This document shows positions 30,473 to 42,086 of a DNA stretch of 64,000 bases, one piece after another. The position numbers and the translations under genes are program-made. Where the stretch lies: contig CM048750.1 in the NCBI GenBank assembly GCA_026315105.1, positions 265,103,151 through 265,167,150 on the forward strand, read 5' to 3'. Origin of the DNA: Locusta migratoria. Its lineage: Eukaryota > Arthropoda > Insecta > Orthoptera > Acrididae. The first letter of the stretch is position 1. The number at the start of each line of letters is the position of its first letter. The notes beneath the pieces are model-generated. The model did no database searches. It had not been told where the DNA came from and saw only the letters and a list, made by a program, of their open reading frames with translations.

Positions 30473-31320
30473 GTTAGCTCAGGTCTATCGGATGCCACAT
30501 GAACTGCCAAAGAATGTGCTGACGTTCGTTTTCGTATGCGATCTTACATCTCATTAGCAACACGTACCTGATGTCTTTAAACTTTATTTTGTGACTGTTC
30601 ACAGATATTTGAAGCATGCTTTTTTATCATTTGTCTTTGAACGGTCAACCGTGGTGGGGGATTAGGAACATAAGAAATGGTTGGTATTGCAGTCAACTTG
30701 TATCCTTTCCAACCATACGCTCTTATTTTTCTCAACCTGCCTTCAAACTGAATCTAAAAATTGGTTTATCAATAAATTAACAACAACGTAGAGGTTAAAA
30801 AAGGTTTCCAGCCACAGTATCAACATATAGACCACATCGAAAGTACTTGAATAATTAAAAACCGAATCCCTTCAAAAGGCGAAAAAAAAAGGCTGATTGG
30901 AGGTAAGACACTTTTCCAGTTAACTACAAGCCATATGGGCCATTATAATTAGTAAAAACGTAATTAATATTGTTAATATCTTGATACTTGTTGATATCAC
31001 CAATACACGTATAAATAAAAGTCAGTATCATAAGGTCGTAACGTCGAACTCTTCCGTAGAAAAGTAAATAACTAAACAAATAAAAATAAAAATAAAGAAG
31101 CGTTGAAAGCTGCCACTTTCAATACGCTGCAATTGTGCAAAACTACAAATTATTTAATGCACTTCCTATAGTTTTGAAAACCTTATTGCTATCCATTGGT
31201 AACGAAGACAGTTTATTACCTATAACTTACGCCATTCAGCATCCAATGGAGACGGAAAAAACATGAAAACCATTTTCTGAACGACTAGAACTGGGGCATC
31301 TGGATTTAGTCTTCTGAAAG
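30473..31320. repeat. Composite repeat, unit 1 of a diverged tandem duplication
   Basis: From CTCAGGTCTATCGGATGCC to GGGGCATCTGGA it parallels 31367-32590 block by block: ATGCTTTTTTATCATTTGTC, TATCAACATATAGACCACA, CAAGCCATATGGGCCA and GACAGTTTATTACC. Overall identity is clearly below that of the LINE-flanking repeats, so the duplication is old. Confidence 0.6.
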
Positions 31321-31354
31321 ACCTTTTTCCCTTCTGATATTGCTTCGAAATAAT

Positions 31355-32590
31355 ACTGCCATTCAGCTCAGTTTTATCGGATGCCAGAAACACTGCCAAA
31401 GTTGCGCTGAGAAGGCGATCACGCATCTTACTGTCGACGTTTACCTGTTAAATTATACTTTGTGATGTTCGTAATCACTAGACTCATGCCTTTTTCTCAT
31501 TGATCTTTGAACCGTTAATCGTGGTGGAGCATTAGGGCCATTGAAAAGGGTTGGAATTGCTGTCACCTTCAAATGATTCCAACCATTAGCTCTATTTTGC
31601 TCAAATTGACTGCCATCAAAATGAATCCAAAACTTGATTTATGAATAAATTACTAACAAACATCGCAGACGTTTTAAAAAGTTATCAGTTAGAATATCAA
31701 CATATAGACCACGATGTACGACAAAAAGCAATTAGTTATGTTATGAAAATTCATTGTTAAGATGGGGCAGGATCAGCAACTGGATATGTAATGAAAACCA
31801 TTTATTTTTCATTTTTTCGTCACAGTTGCACTATTTAGAAGTTGGTAACTAGTTTCGGATTTGTTCGTCCATACATAGGCCTTATTCCAGCCGTAACAAC
31901 ACACTGCATGAAGCAAATGACTGATAAAATCTGTACGTTGTCCACCGTTAACACGTGACTACATTCAAATTTAAAATAGGTTAAATAGATGATGCGTTCA
32001 CGGGCCTCCAACGTGGACGAACAAGTCCGAAACTAGTTACCAAATTCTAAATTGTGCAACTGTGATGAAAAAATAAAAAATGAATGGTTTTAATTAGTTA
32101 AGTCATTAAAATTGATTCCCTCCAAAAGGCTTAAAAAAGAGGTCTAATGGGGAGGTTAGACAGTTTGCAAGTAGACCACAAGATGCCGAAGGCTTACAGA
32201 ATTTCTTGCATTTTAATAACTCCGTAGCCAAAGATAATTTACAAGCCGTATGAGCCACTATAATTAGCAAAAATGAGTATGCATAATTTGAAAGTAACTA
32301 GTAATGTTATTATCTATATGTAGATATTGTTTCATACCGCTAATATAAGTAGAAATAAAAGTTGTAGTAAAAGGTCATAGCGTCGGACACTTCGGTAAAA
32401 ATTACATGTGTTGCAATATGTGCGAAATTACAAAAAAAAAAAAAATTAACCCACTTCGCATAGTTCTTGTCGGTGTCCATTTGTCACGACGACAGTTTAT
32501 TACCAGTGTTTTACATCTTTCGGGATCCACTAGCAACGAAAAAACACGCGAACCGTTCTCCGAACGATTAGAAAAATTCGGAGATGCACA
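31355..32590. repeat. Composite repeat, unit 2, with a small foldback inside
   Basis: Second unit of the tandem pair. It resumes the unit-1 order after a foldback at 31793-32095 and ends with AACCGTTCTCCGAACGA-type sequence. No protein is recognisable. Confidence 0.55.
31793..32095. mobile_element. ~300-bp foldback/MITE
   Basis: Terminal inverted repeats of about 75-80 bases (31793-31870 and 32018-32095) share CACAGTTGCAC, GGTAACTAGTTTCGGA and TGTTCGTCCA. The interior is short and non-coding. Confidence 0.75.
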
Positions 32591-32667
32591 ACCCACCATG
32601 CTGGAAGCGTACTGACTTCCCTAAACTGACCCATCACCTCAACGCGAAGGAACTAAAATGGCGGATA

Positions 32668-32905
32668 CGGCTGCCCATCTGTATCCACGTGCCATAGTTA
32701 GCGCACTCAACCCTCATTCGAAAGAATGGTGCTTCAAATCCACATCAGGCCATCAAAATGTAGGTTTCCTGCGATTTCCCAAAATCACTCCAGGCAAATG
32801 CCGGGATTGTTCTTGTGAAACGGCAGGGTCGATTTCTCTGCGCGCCCTGTGTAATGACAACGCTGTCGACGGGACATTAAACCCTAATCTTTACTTTCTC
32901 ACCTC
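32668..32905 (+). mobile_element. tRNA-derived SINE of a widespread insect type
   Basis: The decayed tRNA-like head (GTTAGCGCACTCAACCCTCA, B-box-like GCTTCAAATCC) is followed by GGTTTCCTGCGATTTCCC, CTCCAGGCAAATGCCGGGAT, a GTGTAATGAC block and CTGTCGACGGGACATTAAAC. I recall these body blocks from common insect SINEs; that is memory, not a search. Confidence 0.65.
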
Positions 32906-33234
32906 ATCACGATGCCTCGAGACAAATTAATATCTTTTCCTGTCCGTCGTCAACATTCTGGGTCGTTTCCCATCAAGATTTTTTCTCCTATACCCACCCC
33001 TTTATCTCAGCGTCAAACGTACATATGTTTATTTGGGCCGCAATTATTCAATGAAATCGTTTTACAATCCCACAAAAAAGCAGTTTCATTGCTCGTTCTA
33101 ATTAATATTTAAAATTTAAGTTTAAAGTAATATTTTCAGTAGTTATACATGGTTTTCAATTTGAGTTTTTTAATCTCAGTCGTTCATACGAGTGGCAATC
33201 ATACAGTGTGAATGTATCAAAATGTTCTGGACGG

Positions 33235-33385
33235 CATTCCAACCTGAGACTTCCTGCTTCCTAGGCAGTGGCGCTTTTTTGTCACACTAGGAGAATGAGT
33301 TTAAATGTTCACGTGCTTGTAAACCGGTTGGAACATAGTGCTATGGTCATCATTGCCTAGCCTTATAAACTACCAAAACTAATTT
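33235..33385 (-). repeat. SINE remnants
   Basis: 33235-33290 matches, on the minus strand, the tRNA-like head at 8121-8193 (GCCTAGGAAGCAGGAAG). 33306-33385 resembles a decayed subfamily A/B SINE tail on the minus strand (AAATGTTCACGTGCTTGTAA, then a GGTCATCATT-like block). Confidence 0.45.
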
Positions 33386-33444
33386 TGAATAAATCAATTC
33401 TGGGTATTTAGCCAAGTCATTTTTAAAACACTTAGCAAAGAAAT

Positions 33445-34465
33445 GTTGATTGGAATAAACTCTTTCAAGTTCTGAAGCAAGCAGGAGTAAAATATAGGGA
33501 ACGTAGGGTTATTTACAACTTGTACAAAAACCAGACAGCGGTTGTCAGAGTTGAAGGGCATGAAAGGGATGCAGTGGTTGGAAAGGGAGTAAGACAGGGT
33601 TGTAGTCTTTCTCCAATGTTATTCAATTTGTACATTGAGCAAGCTATAAAGGGAAGCAAGGAGAAATTTGGAGAAGGAATTACAGTTCAGGGCGAAGAAT
33701 TAAAAACATTGCGTTTTGCCGACGACATAGTAATTCTGTCAGATACAGCAAAGGACCTGGAAGAGCAATTGAACGGAATGGACAGTGTGCAAAAGGTGCA
33801 TATAAGATGAACATTAACAAGAGCAAAATTAGGGTAATAGAGTGCAGTGTAAGAAAATCAGGTGATGCTGAAGGAATTAGATTGGGAAACGAAGCAATAA
33901 AGGAGGTAGATGAGTTTTGTTACTTGGGCAGTAAAATAACAAATGATGGTCGCAGTACAGAGGATATAAAATGCAGAATGGCAATGGGCAGAAAAGCGTT
34001 CTTGAAAAAGAGAAATTTGTTAACATCGAATGTTGATTTAAACCTAAGGAAGTCCTTTCTGAAGGCATTTATATGGAGCGTTGCCTTGTATGGGAGTGAG
34101 ACATGGACGATAAACAATGCGGACAGGAAGAGGATTAAGGCTTTTGAAATATGGTGCTACAGAAGAATGCTGAAGATTACGTGGGTGGATCGCGTAACTA
34201 ATGAGGAGGTACTGAACAGAATTGGGGAGAAAAGGAATTTCTGGCATACCTTGACTAAAAGAAGGGATAGATTGGTAGGACACATTCTTAGACATCAAGG
34301 AATTGTGAATTTAGCGTTGGAGGGAAGAGTGGGGGGAAAAATCGCAGGGGAAGACCAAGAGATGGATACAGTAAGCAGACTCAGACAGATGTAGGTTGTC
34401 GTTCTTATGTGGAGATGAATAGTCTTGCTCAGGATAGGGTATTGTGGAGAGCTGCATCAAACCAT
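33445..34465 (+). mobile_element. RTE-like LINE fragment, plus strand
   Basis: It covers the palm and C-terminus: GVRQGCSLSPMLFNLYIEQ, LRFADDIVILSDTAKDLEEQ (FADD intact, about 33713-33770), then after a frameshift near 33800 YLGSKITNDGRSTEDIK, LYGSETWTI, AFEIWCYRRMLKITW and GHILRHQGIVNLALEG. A frameshift near 34380 precedes the end, which stops short of the family 3' tail. Unlike the copy at 10796 the active-site pair is kept. The N-terminal two-thirds are missing. Confidence 0.85.
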
Positions 34466-34911
34466 TTACTCTGTAGATCGTGAAAAATATTAACGGAATT
34501 CTACACTTCATCGTTCATCTGTTGCCAACATAAGCACTGGAGCCCGGCGAGAAGCGTACTAATATTTTACCCGGATCTTGTGGCCACTCTCGAAAATCGG
34601 TTTGATTCCTCCTCGGATAAGGACCGTGCCTGTACGTTCTCTGAAGCCTCTCACGTAAGACAGACAAGTTATAGGAATAGTTTCTTCTGCATTATTGACT
34701 ATCTCACTCGCATTTACAGTAACTTACAAGGAGGCCACATGGGTATCAGATTTTAGAATATCTTTATGGTATGTGAAGTTTAGAACTTCAATAAGCATCA
34801 GCCAAAGCCATTCGACGCAATCTCAGAAATTCTCGAGAAAATCGCTTTGGAAGTTTTGCAATGTACACGTTAGTACCAATAATTAAAGACAGTTACTGCA
34901 TCTTTCGGTGT
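34466..34911. other. No gene seen
   Basis: Unassigned DNA. Confidence 0.4.
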
Positions 34912-34980
34912 ACCTCAGATGGTAGCGTTCTGGCCTCCACAACCATAGAGTCGGTTGTTCCGATCCCACTGTACCAATTC
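34912..34980 (+). repeat. tRNA-like SINE head fragment
   Basis: GGTAGCGTTCTGGCCTCCAC followed by GGTTGTTCCGATCCC resembles A and B boxes. A related copy lies at 35396-35450 on the minus strand. Confidence 0.45.
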
Positions 34981-35395
34981 GTTTTCGAATTCAGTTATAC
35001 AAAACATTTTGTGATATCTAATCCCAAACGTTGTGTCAGCTTTGGTTTTGTGTATGTAGACGAGCTGAAAACCTTGTCACGTAAAACGATGGTTGAGTGG
35101 GATAGTTGTTTGGAAATCCATTAGTATCTATGGAGATGAATTTTCAAAAACAGTGCCATAGCTCTTCACAAACTGAACAATCAAAGACTACTGCCGTCAA
35201 CTAATAATGAAGCCAATATTGTAAAAATGTAAGTGTTTCCTGATTGGAACCATCATTATTAACAACCTTTTATAAAATATATAAAATTACGAATACACAC
35301 AAATATGTGAAATTTCGTAAAAATTACCATTAAATATTAAAATTGTATAAGTATTCAAACACAACGAAAAAAAATTTAAAAAAAAGGTAAGTTAC
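34981..35395. other. No gene seen
   Basis: Unassigned, AT-rich, between two opposed tRNA-like fragments. Confidence 0.35.
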
Positions 35396-35450
35396 ATCAG
35401 GATTTTAACCCCCGCCTCTAGGGTTGTGAGACCAGAACGCTACCACCTTT
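35396..35450 (-). repeat. tRNA-like SINE head fragment
   Basis: Minus strand: GGTGGTAGCGTTCTGGTCTC, then GGGGGTTAAAATCCTG in the place of a B box. Confidence 0.45.
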
Positions 35451-38382
35451 TTAAAACATTTTATTGCATTAATTTCTTTAAAGTGCATTAATTAAGAATT
35501 TACATTAATTATTAAATTGGTGTCATCTCTTTTAACATCTGACTGACGAGAACCACCCACTCTTCCTCACTTGTTTTCTCCTTGGTAATGAGGATTACTT
35601 GGATTCAGTTAGTTGCCATGGTTGTCCAGATCTGGTGCTCTTGTAGCCAGCGTCAGGGCGTTGAAATATTGAGTTACAGCATAGAGCAAAGGAGTCAGTA
35701 GATATGGTAGACGTATGGAATACGGGAACGAGTGACAGACAATGATGGGGCGCTTAGACCCAGCATTACAGATCGTGGTAGCCATTTTGAGCACCTTCTA
35801 TAGAGAACTGAACGTAGTAAATTACAATGTGATATGTGTTAAGTACACCACAACAAATGACTGTAACGAAAGCTAATAAACCATATATGTATAGGACATG
35901 TTCTGCTAGTATAAGGTCCTCTTCAAATCCTCGAACCTTTACTACATTTTTAGTTACATTCTATATACTACCCACATAATCATTGTACGGCATATAGTTC
36001 AGGAGATATGACATCACATAGTTAGAGCTGGGAATGTCTTCCGAGTAGAAACATCATCATGAGATTTGAGATTGTATCACCTGACCTATGTGTCACACAT
36101 GATTCTCCACAAACATCCAGTGGTACATGTGAGTAACGTATGCAAAATATGCCGCGAATACAATAATTAGTATCGAAGAAATAAATTAAAACGTTATGTC
36201 TACTGTGGTAGTTACACTGTTTGAACGTCAACGATTTAGTAAGTGACTTTTTTTCCTAGCATCTTTTTGTGACAATAAGTTCCTAAATGGTTTGAAATTA
36301 TATGTAAAATTTGTTGCAACTCACAACGTGCTCTAATTCTCAAATTTTTAATGAATAGGTTCAGGGTATTAGCACGCCGTGAGTTATCTGTCTTTGTAAC
36401 CCCATTTACCACCCGTTCCATCAACGTGGGTAGCTCGAAAACCTACTCCACCAAAATTCAAATTTGTCTCAAAATTTCTAACCAATCGACAGACTACTTT
36501 TCGAGTTTTTCGAACAGTAACATACATAGGCCAAATTTTTGTACCCCACGTTGTCTTTTTCCCTTTTAAATATTAGCATCATACAAAATTTATTCAACAA
36601 AATCAGTATACTATTTCAGGTCAATAACCCTAATCACTACATGGTTTGTGAAATTTTATAAAATATCTAAATTCTTAAGTCTTAAAGCATATTAATAAAT
36701 CTTGTCCAAACACGTAGATCTTTATTACCTAGTGAAATTAATGTATCACAGCGTATCATGCATTTATTTAAGTGCAAACATGTCGAAGAAATACAACTCA
36801 GTTAATTGGAAAAAAGCAGTTAAGAGCGTTCGACGTGATATTACCGAATTTGTTGGTGTAAACACAGCAAACCTGTGGTACACTTTCAGGTGAAAACAAA
36901 CTGTATTAGTCAAAACTATCATTGGAGTCGCACCGTATTCAATTTTCATTAACACCTTCACGATATACTACAATATTTGTAGCCATCAAAAGTACAGTTC
37001 TGATCTAAAACGGCATGTAGATTTAATATTATCAACAACTTCACTAATAATACACATAATTTTTTTCTGGATCAGTTAAGTGAAGTGTCATAAAATATTT
37101 TCTTTTTATTCGTAGTAATATCCGTTTTTGTAGAGGATATTTCAGGGCAATCACCTTACAGGTGAAACTAAAGACTACAATCATATATTATTTAATGCAA
37201 AAATTTTGTAAAAGTTATGTTGGTTAATTGACAGATGGACTTTTCCAAATATTCCCTGGCATTTTATTGATCCACAGTTACAAAATATCCAAATTCAAAA
37301 CTTCAGAGGATATAATTACGTTTGTTGCTTACTTCATTATTAATGTCTCAGTTGATAATATGGTTCAAGTAGCAAAGGAAATTGTTACAAAACCTTGGTT
37401 TATTTTTAACTTTGCGCGCTAAATTAAGATCTAATCCTCAAACACTAATAAATACTATCGGCATTACCACAATACCTCTGACAGTTATCAAATTATATGT
37501 GGCCACTATCTGAGACAGCATCTTTGGTAATGGCGGCATGTGACATTGTAATGGCGTGCATGAGGTCATATTTCAATTAAGATGACTAATTCCATGTAAG
37601 ATTCAATTCACGAAACAAAAAATCTGAATTTCACATAGGTCGCTGAATCTGTTAACATGTTAATAATGCCTTGATCGAATGGGTTAACATGAGAAAATAA
37701 AAGCTAATATCACACAAAACAAAAAAATCTCTATAAATAATCGAAAACAACATAAATATAATATTATTGTTCTGTATATAGGATTACATTTGCCTCAGGA
37801 ACACGAATCTGAGATCCGAATTTTTCAACACAAAGTATTTTGACAGTTATTGATGCACTATTTTTAATGTTTTAACATTACTAAATTCATTTAGGTAAAA
37901 CTAGTTTTCTGAATGGATAATTTTGAACTGCTCCGTCTGATAATCTGAGACACCTTGATTGATTCCAATTTTTTTAACTTGTAAAATTGAGTATATCTGC
38001 CATATAAAGGTTGGTAAGATAATCTCATAGAATATTTCTCCTACGAAATATACAAAACTGCTAAGAGATGACTCAGTAGCATTAGATTTCAGTTATGTAG
38101 TCATGTCTTCTAAAAAGAGAAACGAAAGTGAAGCTTTAGTTACACTATGAAAGCTGTCAAAATCAATATAAGTTAAATGACTAATACGATGAGACACTGA
38201 TAATTTCAAGCACTTGCACATTGCAGTCGAACGTATTAATTGACCAAATTATTTTTATTGAATTAAAATCAGAATTTTAAGTATGTTGTAGAAGTTTATT
38301 TTGTTAGACGGTTTTAAGCTTACAGGCCATTTTCAGATTTTTACCGTTGTTTGAAAGAGTTCACATTATTTATTACGGTCTT
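35451..38382. other. Long AT-rich stretch without recognisable genes
   Basis: Many short frames, none with motifs. There are no tRNA-like, reverse transcriptase or transposase signatures on either strand. This is the longest stretch I cannot assign. Confidence 0.45.
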
Positions 38383-38982
38383 GGAAGAGGTGTTATTTGT
38401 CTAGACTTAGATTCCAACATGTAGAAATTTAACATCTTTGACTGGGTTGTGGTAGTAGAATTGAAGAGCAAACAACTAAACCGTAATAAATACATGTACA
38501 TAAGGGGAGAGGGGCAAACCAGTAATTAACTTTAACTGTAATATGAAAGCTTTACCTATGTAACATTTACATAAATTAACAATTTCAGTCTATTAATTAG
38601 GCCTACTTGGTATATTTGGGGAGCGAATCAGGTATAAAGCCTAACATTAAACTACAAAATGTACCTGTATAACATTTTAAATAAACTTTCAATAAATAAA
38701 TTATTTGACAAGACTGTAAAAGCATGCTTTAATATTTGGGGAGCGAACCAGACATAATATTATATTGGAATGATTAATTATTTAAACTGTTATATAGGTA
38801 TGTTTCCAGTTTATAATTGAAGTTTATTCCTGGTTTGTGCCTCATGTCTCCTGTACACTTACTTAATAATGGTTTACGTTTCACCCTTTCGCTTGTACTG
38901 TCACAGCCCAGTGAAAGATGTCCAGTTATTATATATTTGAATCTAAATCAAAACGAGTAACATCTCTTCCAAGATTGTGACA
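38383..38982. repeat. Possible ~600-bp foldback with imperfect inverted ends
   Basis: About 45 bases at 38383-38427 (CTTGGAAGAGGTGTTATTTG, TTAGATTCC) match 38937-38982 in inverted orientation at about 75-80% by eye. ATATTTGGGGAGCGAA occurs twice inside (about 38619 and 38737). GGCCATTTTCAG and CCGAAACG blocks just outside resemble foldback arms elsewhere. Confidence 0.4.
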
Positions 38983-39490
38983 AATAATGTAACCTCTTCG
39001 ACAAAAACAAAATAAGCCGAAACGTACTTCAGCATCTACTTGAAGCCGACAGGGCATTGACTTATTTGCAAAGCACGACAGTTTATTCTAAATGCCGGTA
39101 GGAAAAAGAGAGGAGATTGAGAATGTTTTCGTTACTTCAATGAGTTCATTTAGAATACTGAATAAGTGGGATCTTTTTATACAATATGATGCGATGAATG
39201 ATATTTAATAACTGACCTGCGTTACTGGCAATCTAGTGCACTAAGAGACGATGAAGTGGACATAGTCTGCGAGTAGTCTTGTGTATGACTGCAGCCTCCG
39301 TAACTAGGTTATAAGACACTAACATAGACACATTTTATAGACTAAACACGTAAGAGCATTAGTGGTTAGCCCTAACCTTCAAGTGTTTTTAATACTCGTG
39401 TTGATGTACCTTTTAACAGCCAATGTTCGAAAGAACGAGTAATTGCACGATATTTCACATCATGGTGAAAATTTGTTCATCAACTTTTTC
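38983..39490. other. No gene seen
   Basis: Unassigned AT-rich DNA. Confidence 0.4.
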
Positions 39491-39694
39491 GCCCGCCGCA
39501 GTGGCCGAGTGGTCTGTGGCGTGCCAGTCACAGTCTGCACGGCCGCTACTGTCGGGGGTTCGAATCCCCCCTCGGGTATGGATGTTTGTGTCGTCTTTAG
39601 TATAAGGTAGTTTATAAGTAGTTTGTAAGTTTAGGGACTGGTGACCCCATAGTTAAGTCCCTTAAGCTTGACAAACATTTAAAAAAATTTAAAA
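39491..39694 (+). mobile_element. SINE, subfamily A
   Basis: Head CCGCAGTGGCCGAGTGG, B box GGGTTCGAATCCCCC, hairpin GGGACTGGTGACCCC...GTCCC, and tail ACAAACATTTAAAAAAA. A clear target-site duplication was not found. Confidence 0.85.
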
Positions 39695-41269
39695 ATAACT
39701 CTTTCATGTTATAGATAGTGGACGACTTCCTGTGCATGGAGACAGGACTTTCTGGCCAAATTTGATGTTATATTACATGTACATCCACGTTATGCACTAT
39801 TTTCTTGTATAGTATTGGAATATTACAGAAAATAACGGCCAAGACCCTACAGTCTCTTTTTTTATATAACGATTACCAGTTTTGGAATGTTATACTGCCA
39901 CATCAGATCTGTCTTGAAATAAATTGCTCACATCACATACGAAATTTAATGAGAAAGACGTATATTGCTAACACCCATCATTTGCATGCCACAACGGTCA
40001 CAAAACGCGTTCCTCATCTCACCTCTATAGTGAACTCCTTCATTTAAGCCCCATCAGTTTAGTGGCTGAAATCACTTAAGCCCTAACATGTTGGACACAT
40101 TTTACTTTCAATGTTAGATGCCATGATGGTGTTGGAGATACAGTTCGTTTTTATTAAGTTTCCAATTTTTTGAGAGTAGTATATAAAGACAGATCCGATG
40201 ATGGCCGAATAACCTGCCGGAACAGTTTAATCTTTTGCAGTTGTTTTGTTAAGTTTATAGATGGAATCCTTCTCATATTGGATGACACACATCTGGAACA
40301 ATGACGAGAAAAATAGGAGTAAATTGCTAGAGGAATTTTGAAATTAATAATTGCTGGTGTGATACTAAAATTACCTCGGACTTTCTCGGATTTAGTATGA
40401 CTCTCCGGTTTTGCTTTATTTTACCACTCCACCCATCTGGATAGCCACAGTATTAACAGCTTTAGGTCTGGGACTTACGTAAAGCTAGAGGTTGTCAGCG
40501 TAGAAATGAGACCTACAGGAGAGAACCGACGAGATATAATAACATACAAGAAAAATGTGGGCGTAGGACTGATCCCTATAACACTTCTCCAGTGCTGTAA
40601 CTACACAGTTACGCACTAATTTAATTTATGTAGTGGCCACTAACAACAGTGTTAATTTAAAAGTGAAATGTATTTGGTGGAAAAACGAAGACAATATAAT
40701 ATGCATTGCCTATTTACACACACATATATGGAGCATAATAGTTGATATACTTCGACTACTGTCAGTCTGTACATACAAACAAGCAATAGATTGAATGTAG
40801 GTATATTTCACTTTAAACGCAGTTTTCACCTTTATTTGCGGCACGTAAAAATGTGGATTTAATCGAAAGCTAAGATACTGTAAATACATCAACTCCAGGA
40901 AGGTTTTTCCCTCCATAAAATTCTTTTCAGTTCTTACATAAAAGTTGTAAGTGCGTTTCCCATCACAAAAACAATTGTACACAGAAAGAGCAACAAAGAA
41001 TCTAGTAACTTTCGCTATCACTGTTATAACACGCTTATAACTTCTACACATGTTGTCTTCTGATGTCTCCAGAGCTTCAGGCAGTCACAGAGTGTTTTCG
41101 ATCGGGTGACCAATCATAAAATGTAAAGATTTGTAACTCTGAATTTTCAGTCTCGCCGACAACACATTTCTCTCTGTTTTTCAACTGCCTTAGCGGTTTA
41201 TCTGAATAATTTTGCTGCCGAAATGTTCTTTATAGTACGTTAAAGCTGACAACATCCAAAGACACTCTT
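39695..41269. other. No gene identified
   Basis: AT-rich. The 113-residue minus-strand frame at 40710-41051 is the longest here, with no recognised motif and a composition like the surrounding DNA. Confidence 0.35.
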
Positions 41270-41690
41270 ACCTTCAATAGTTGCACCGTTTTCTTTGTCG
41301 ACTTCCTCTTGGTTTTCTTTGCCAAAATACTTCCCTGCTGAACTGACAGAATGTTGACGTTTCTAGATATATGTAAGAAACTTTCCACAACAGCGGAGCC
41401 ACATGAAAGTGGCTAGTTTGACCAGCGAGGCTTGCTATGCTGCGACTACGGGATGCACTGCGCTTCCGAGGGTGCGGCGCCACGGCACACAGTAGTGGGT
41501 GGACCTGGGACACGCCCTCCTGGCCAATCGCGCTGCGTGTTGTATCTCTTCCCGTCAGTCCAACGAGCCATCAAAGCTCCGACTCAATACACCGGAATCC
41601 ACAAGCCTGTCACAGCTGCACGATTAACATCACGACTGTTCTTTGTGCGTGTCTACCCGTTGCTATTTTTATAAATTGACATCAGGCTTT
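41270..41690. promoter_or_regulatory. GC-rich patch with CCAAT box, possible promoter
   Basis: 41400-41600 is GC- and CpG-rich in AT-rich surroundings and has GGCCAATCGC at about 41522. Overlapping 79-80-residue frames exist on both strands, which suggests composition and not coding. A host promoter or first exon is possible but unproven. Confidence 0.25.
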
Positions 41691-42026
41691 CGACTAGCAT
41701 CCCGTGTCGGCATTTGTATACACCGACAGGGGCATTAGAAATGTCTCAGCGGCACTGAAATAATGTTAATCACAATGAAAACTTAAGTTTTGATCCACAG
41801 TTACTAAATCAGTTTTAGCTGTCCATAGCGGTAATTTTAAAAGTTGTTCAGCCTTATAGAAACATATAAAAAATGTTGCATCACCACGATTCTAGAGGTT
41901 CATGACCCTTTACATAAAAAGGAATAGAGATACATAGAAAGAACATTACCATTATCTTCAAAGGCTCATGAAAATAGAAATTGACAAGTTTTACGACAAT
42001 AAGCTAGACATTCTGGATTGATGACA

Positions 42027-42085
42027 TCGGAATATTTAAATATTTCGACCGTTTAGGAGCATTGGCATAAATTCAACGACAAAGC
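42027..42085 (-). repeat. SINE tail fragment
   Basis: ATTTCGACCGTTTAGGAGC through CAACGACAAAGCT is the reverse complement of the tail behind the tRNA-like unit at 45659-45739. Confidence 0.6.
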
Positions 42086-42086
42086 T

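Noticed and set aside
41432..41679. A host first exon of about 80 residues
   Set aside because: Overlapping frames of equal length occur in two plus-strand phases and on the minus strand. There is no domain or clear splice signal, so only a weak promoter-like note was kept.
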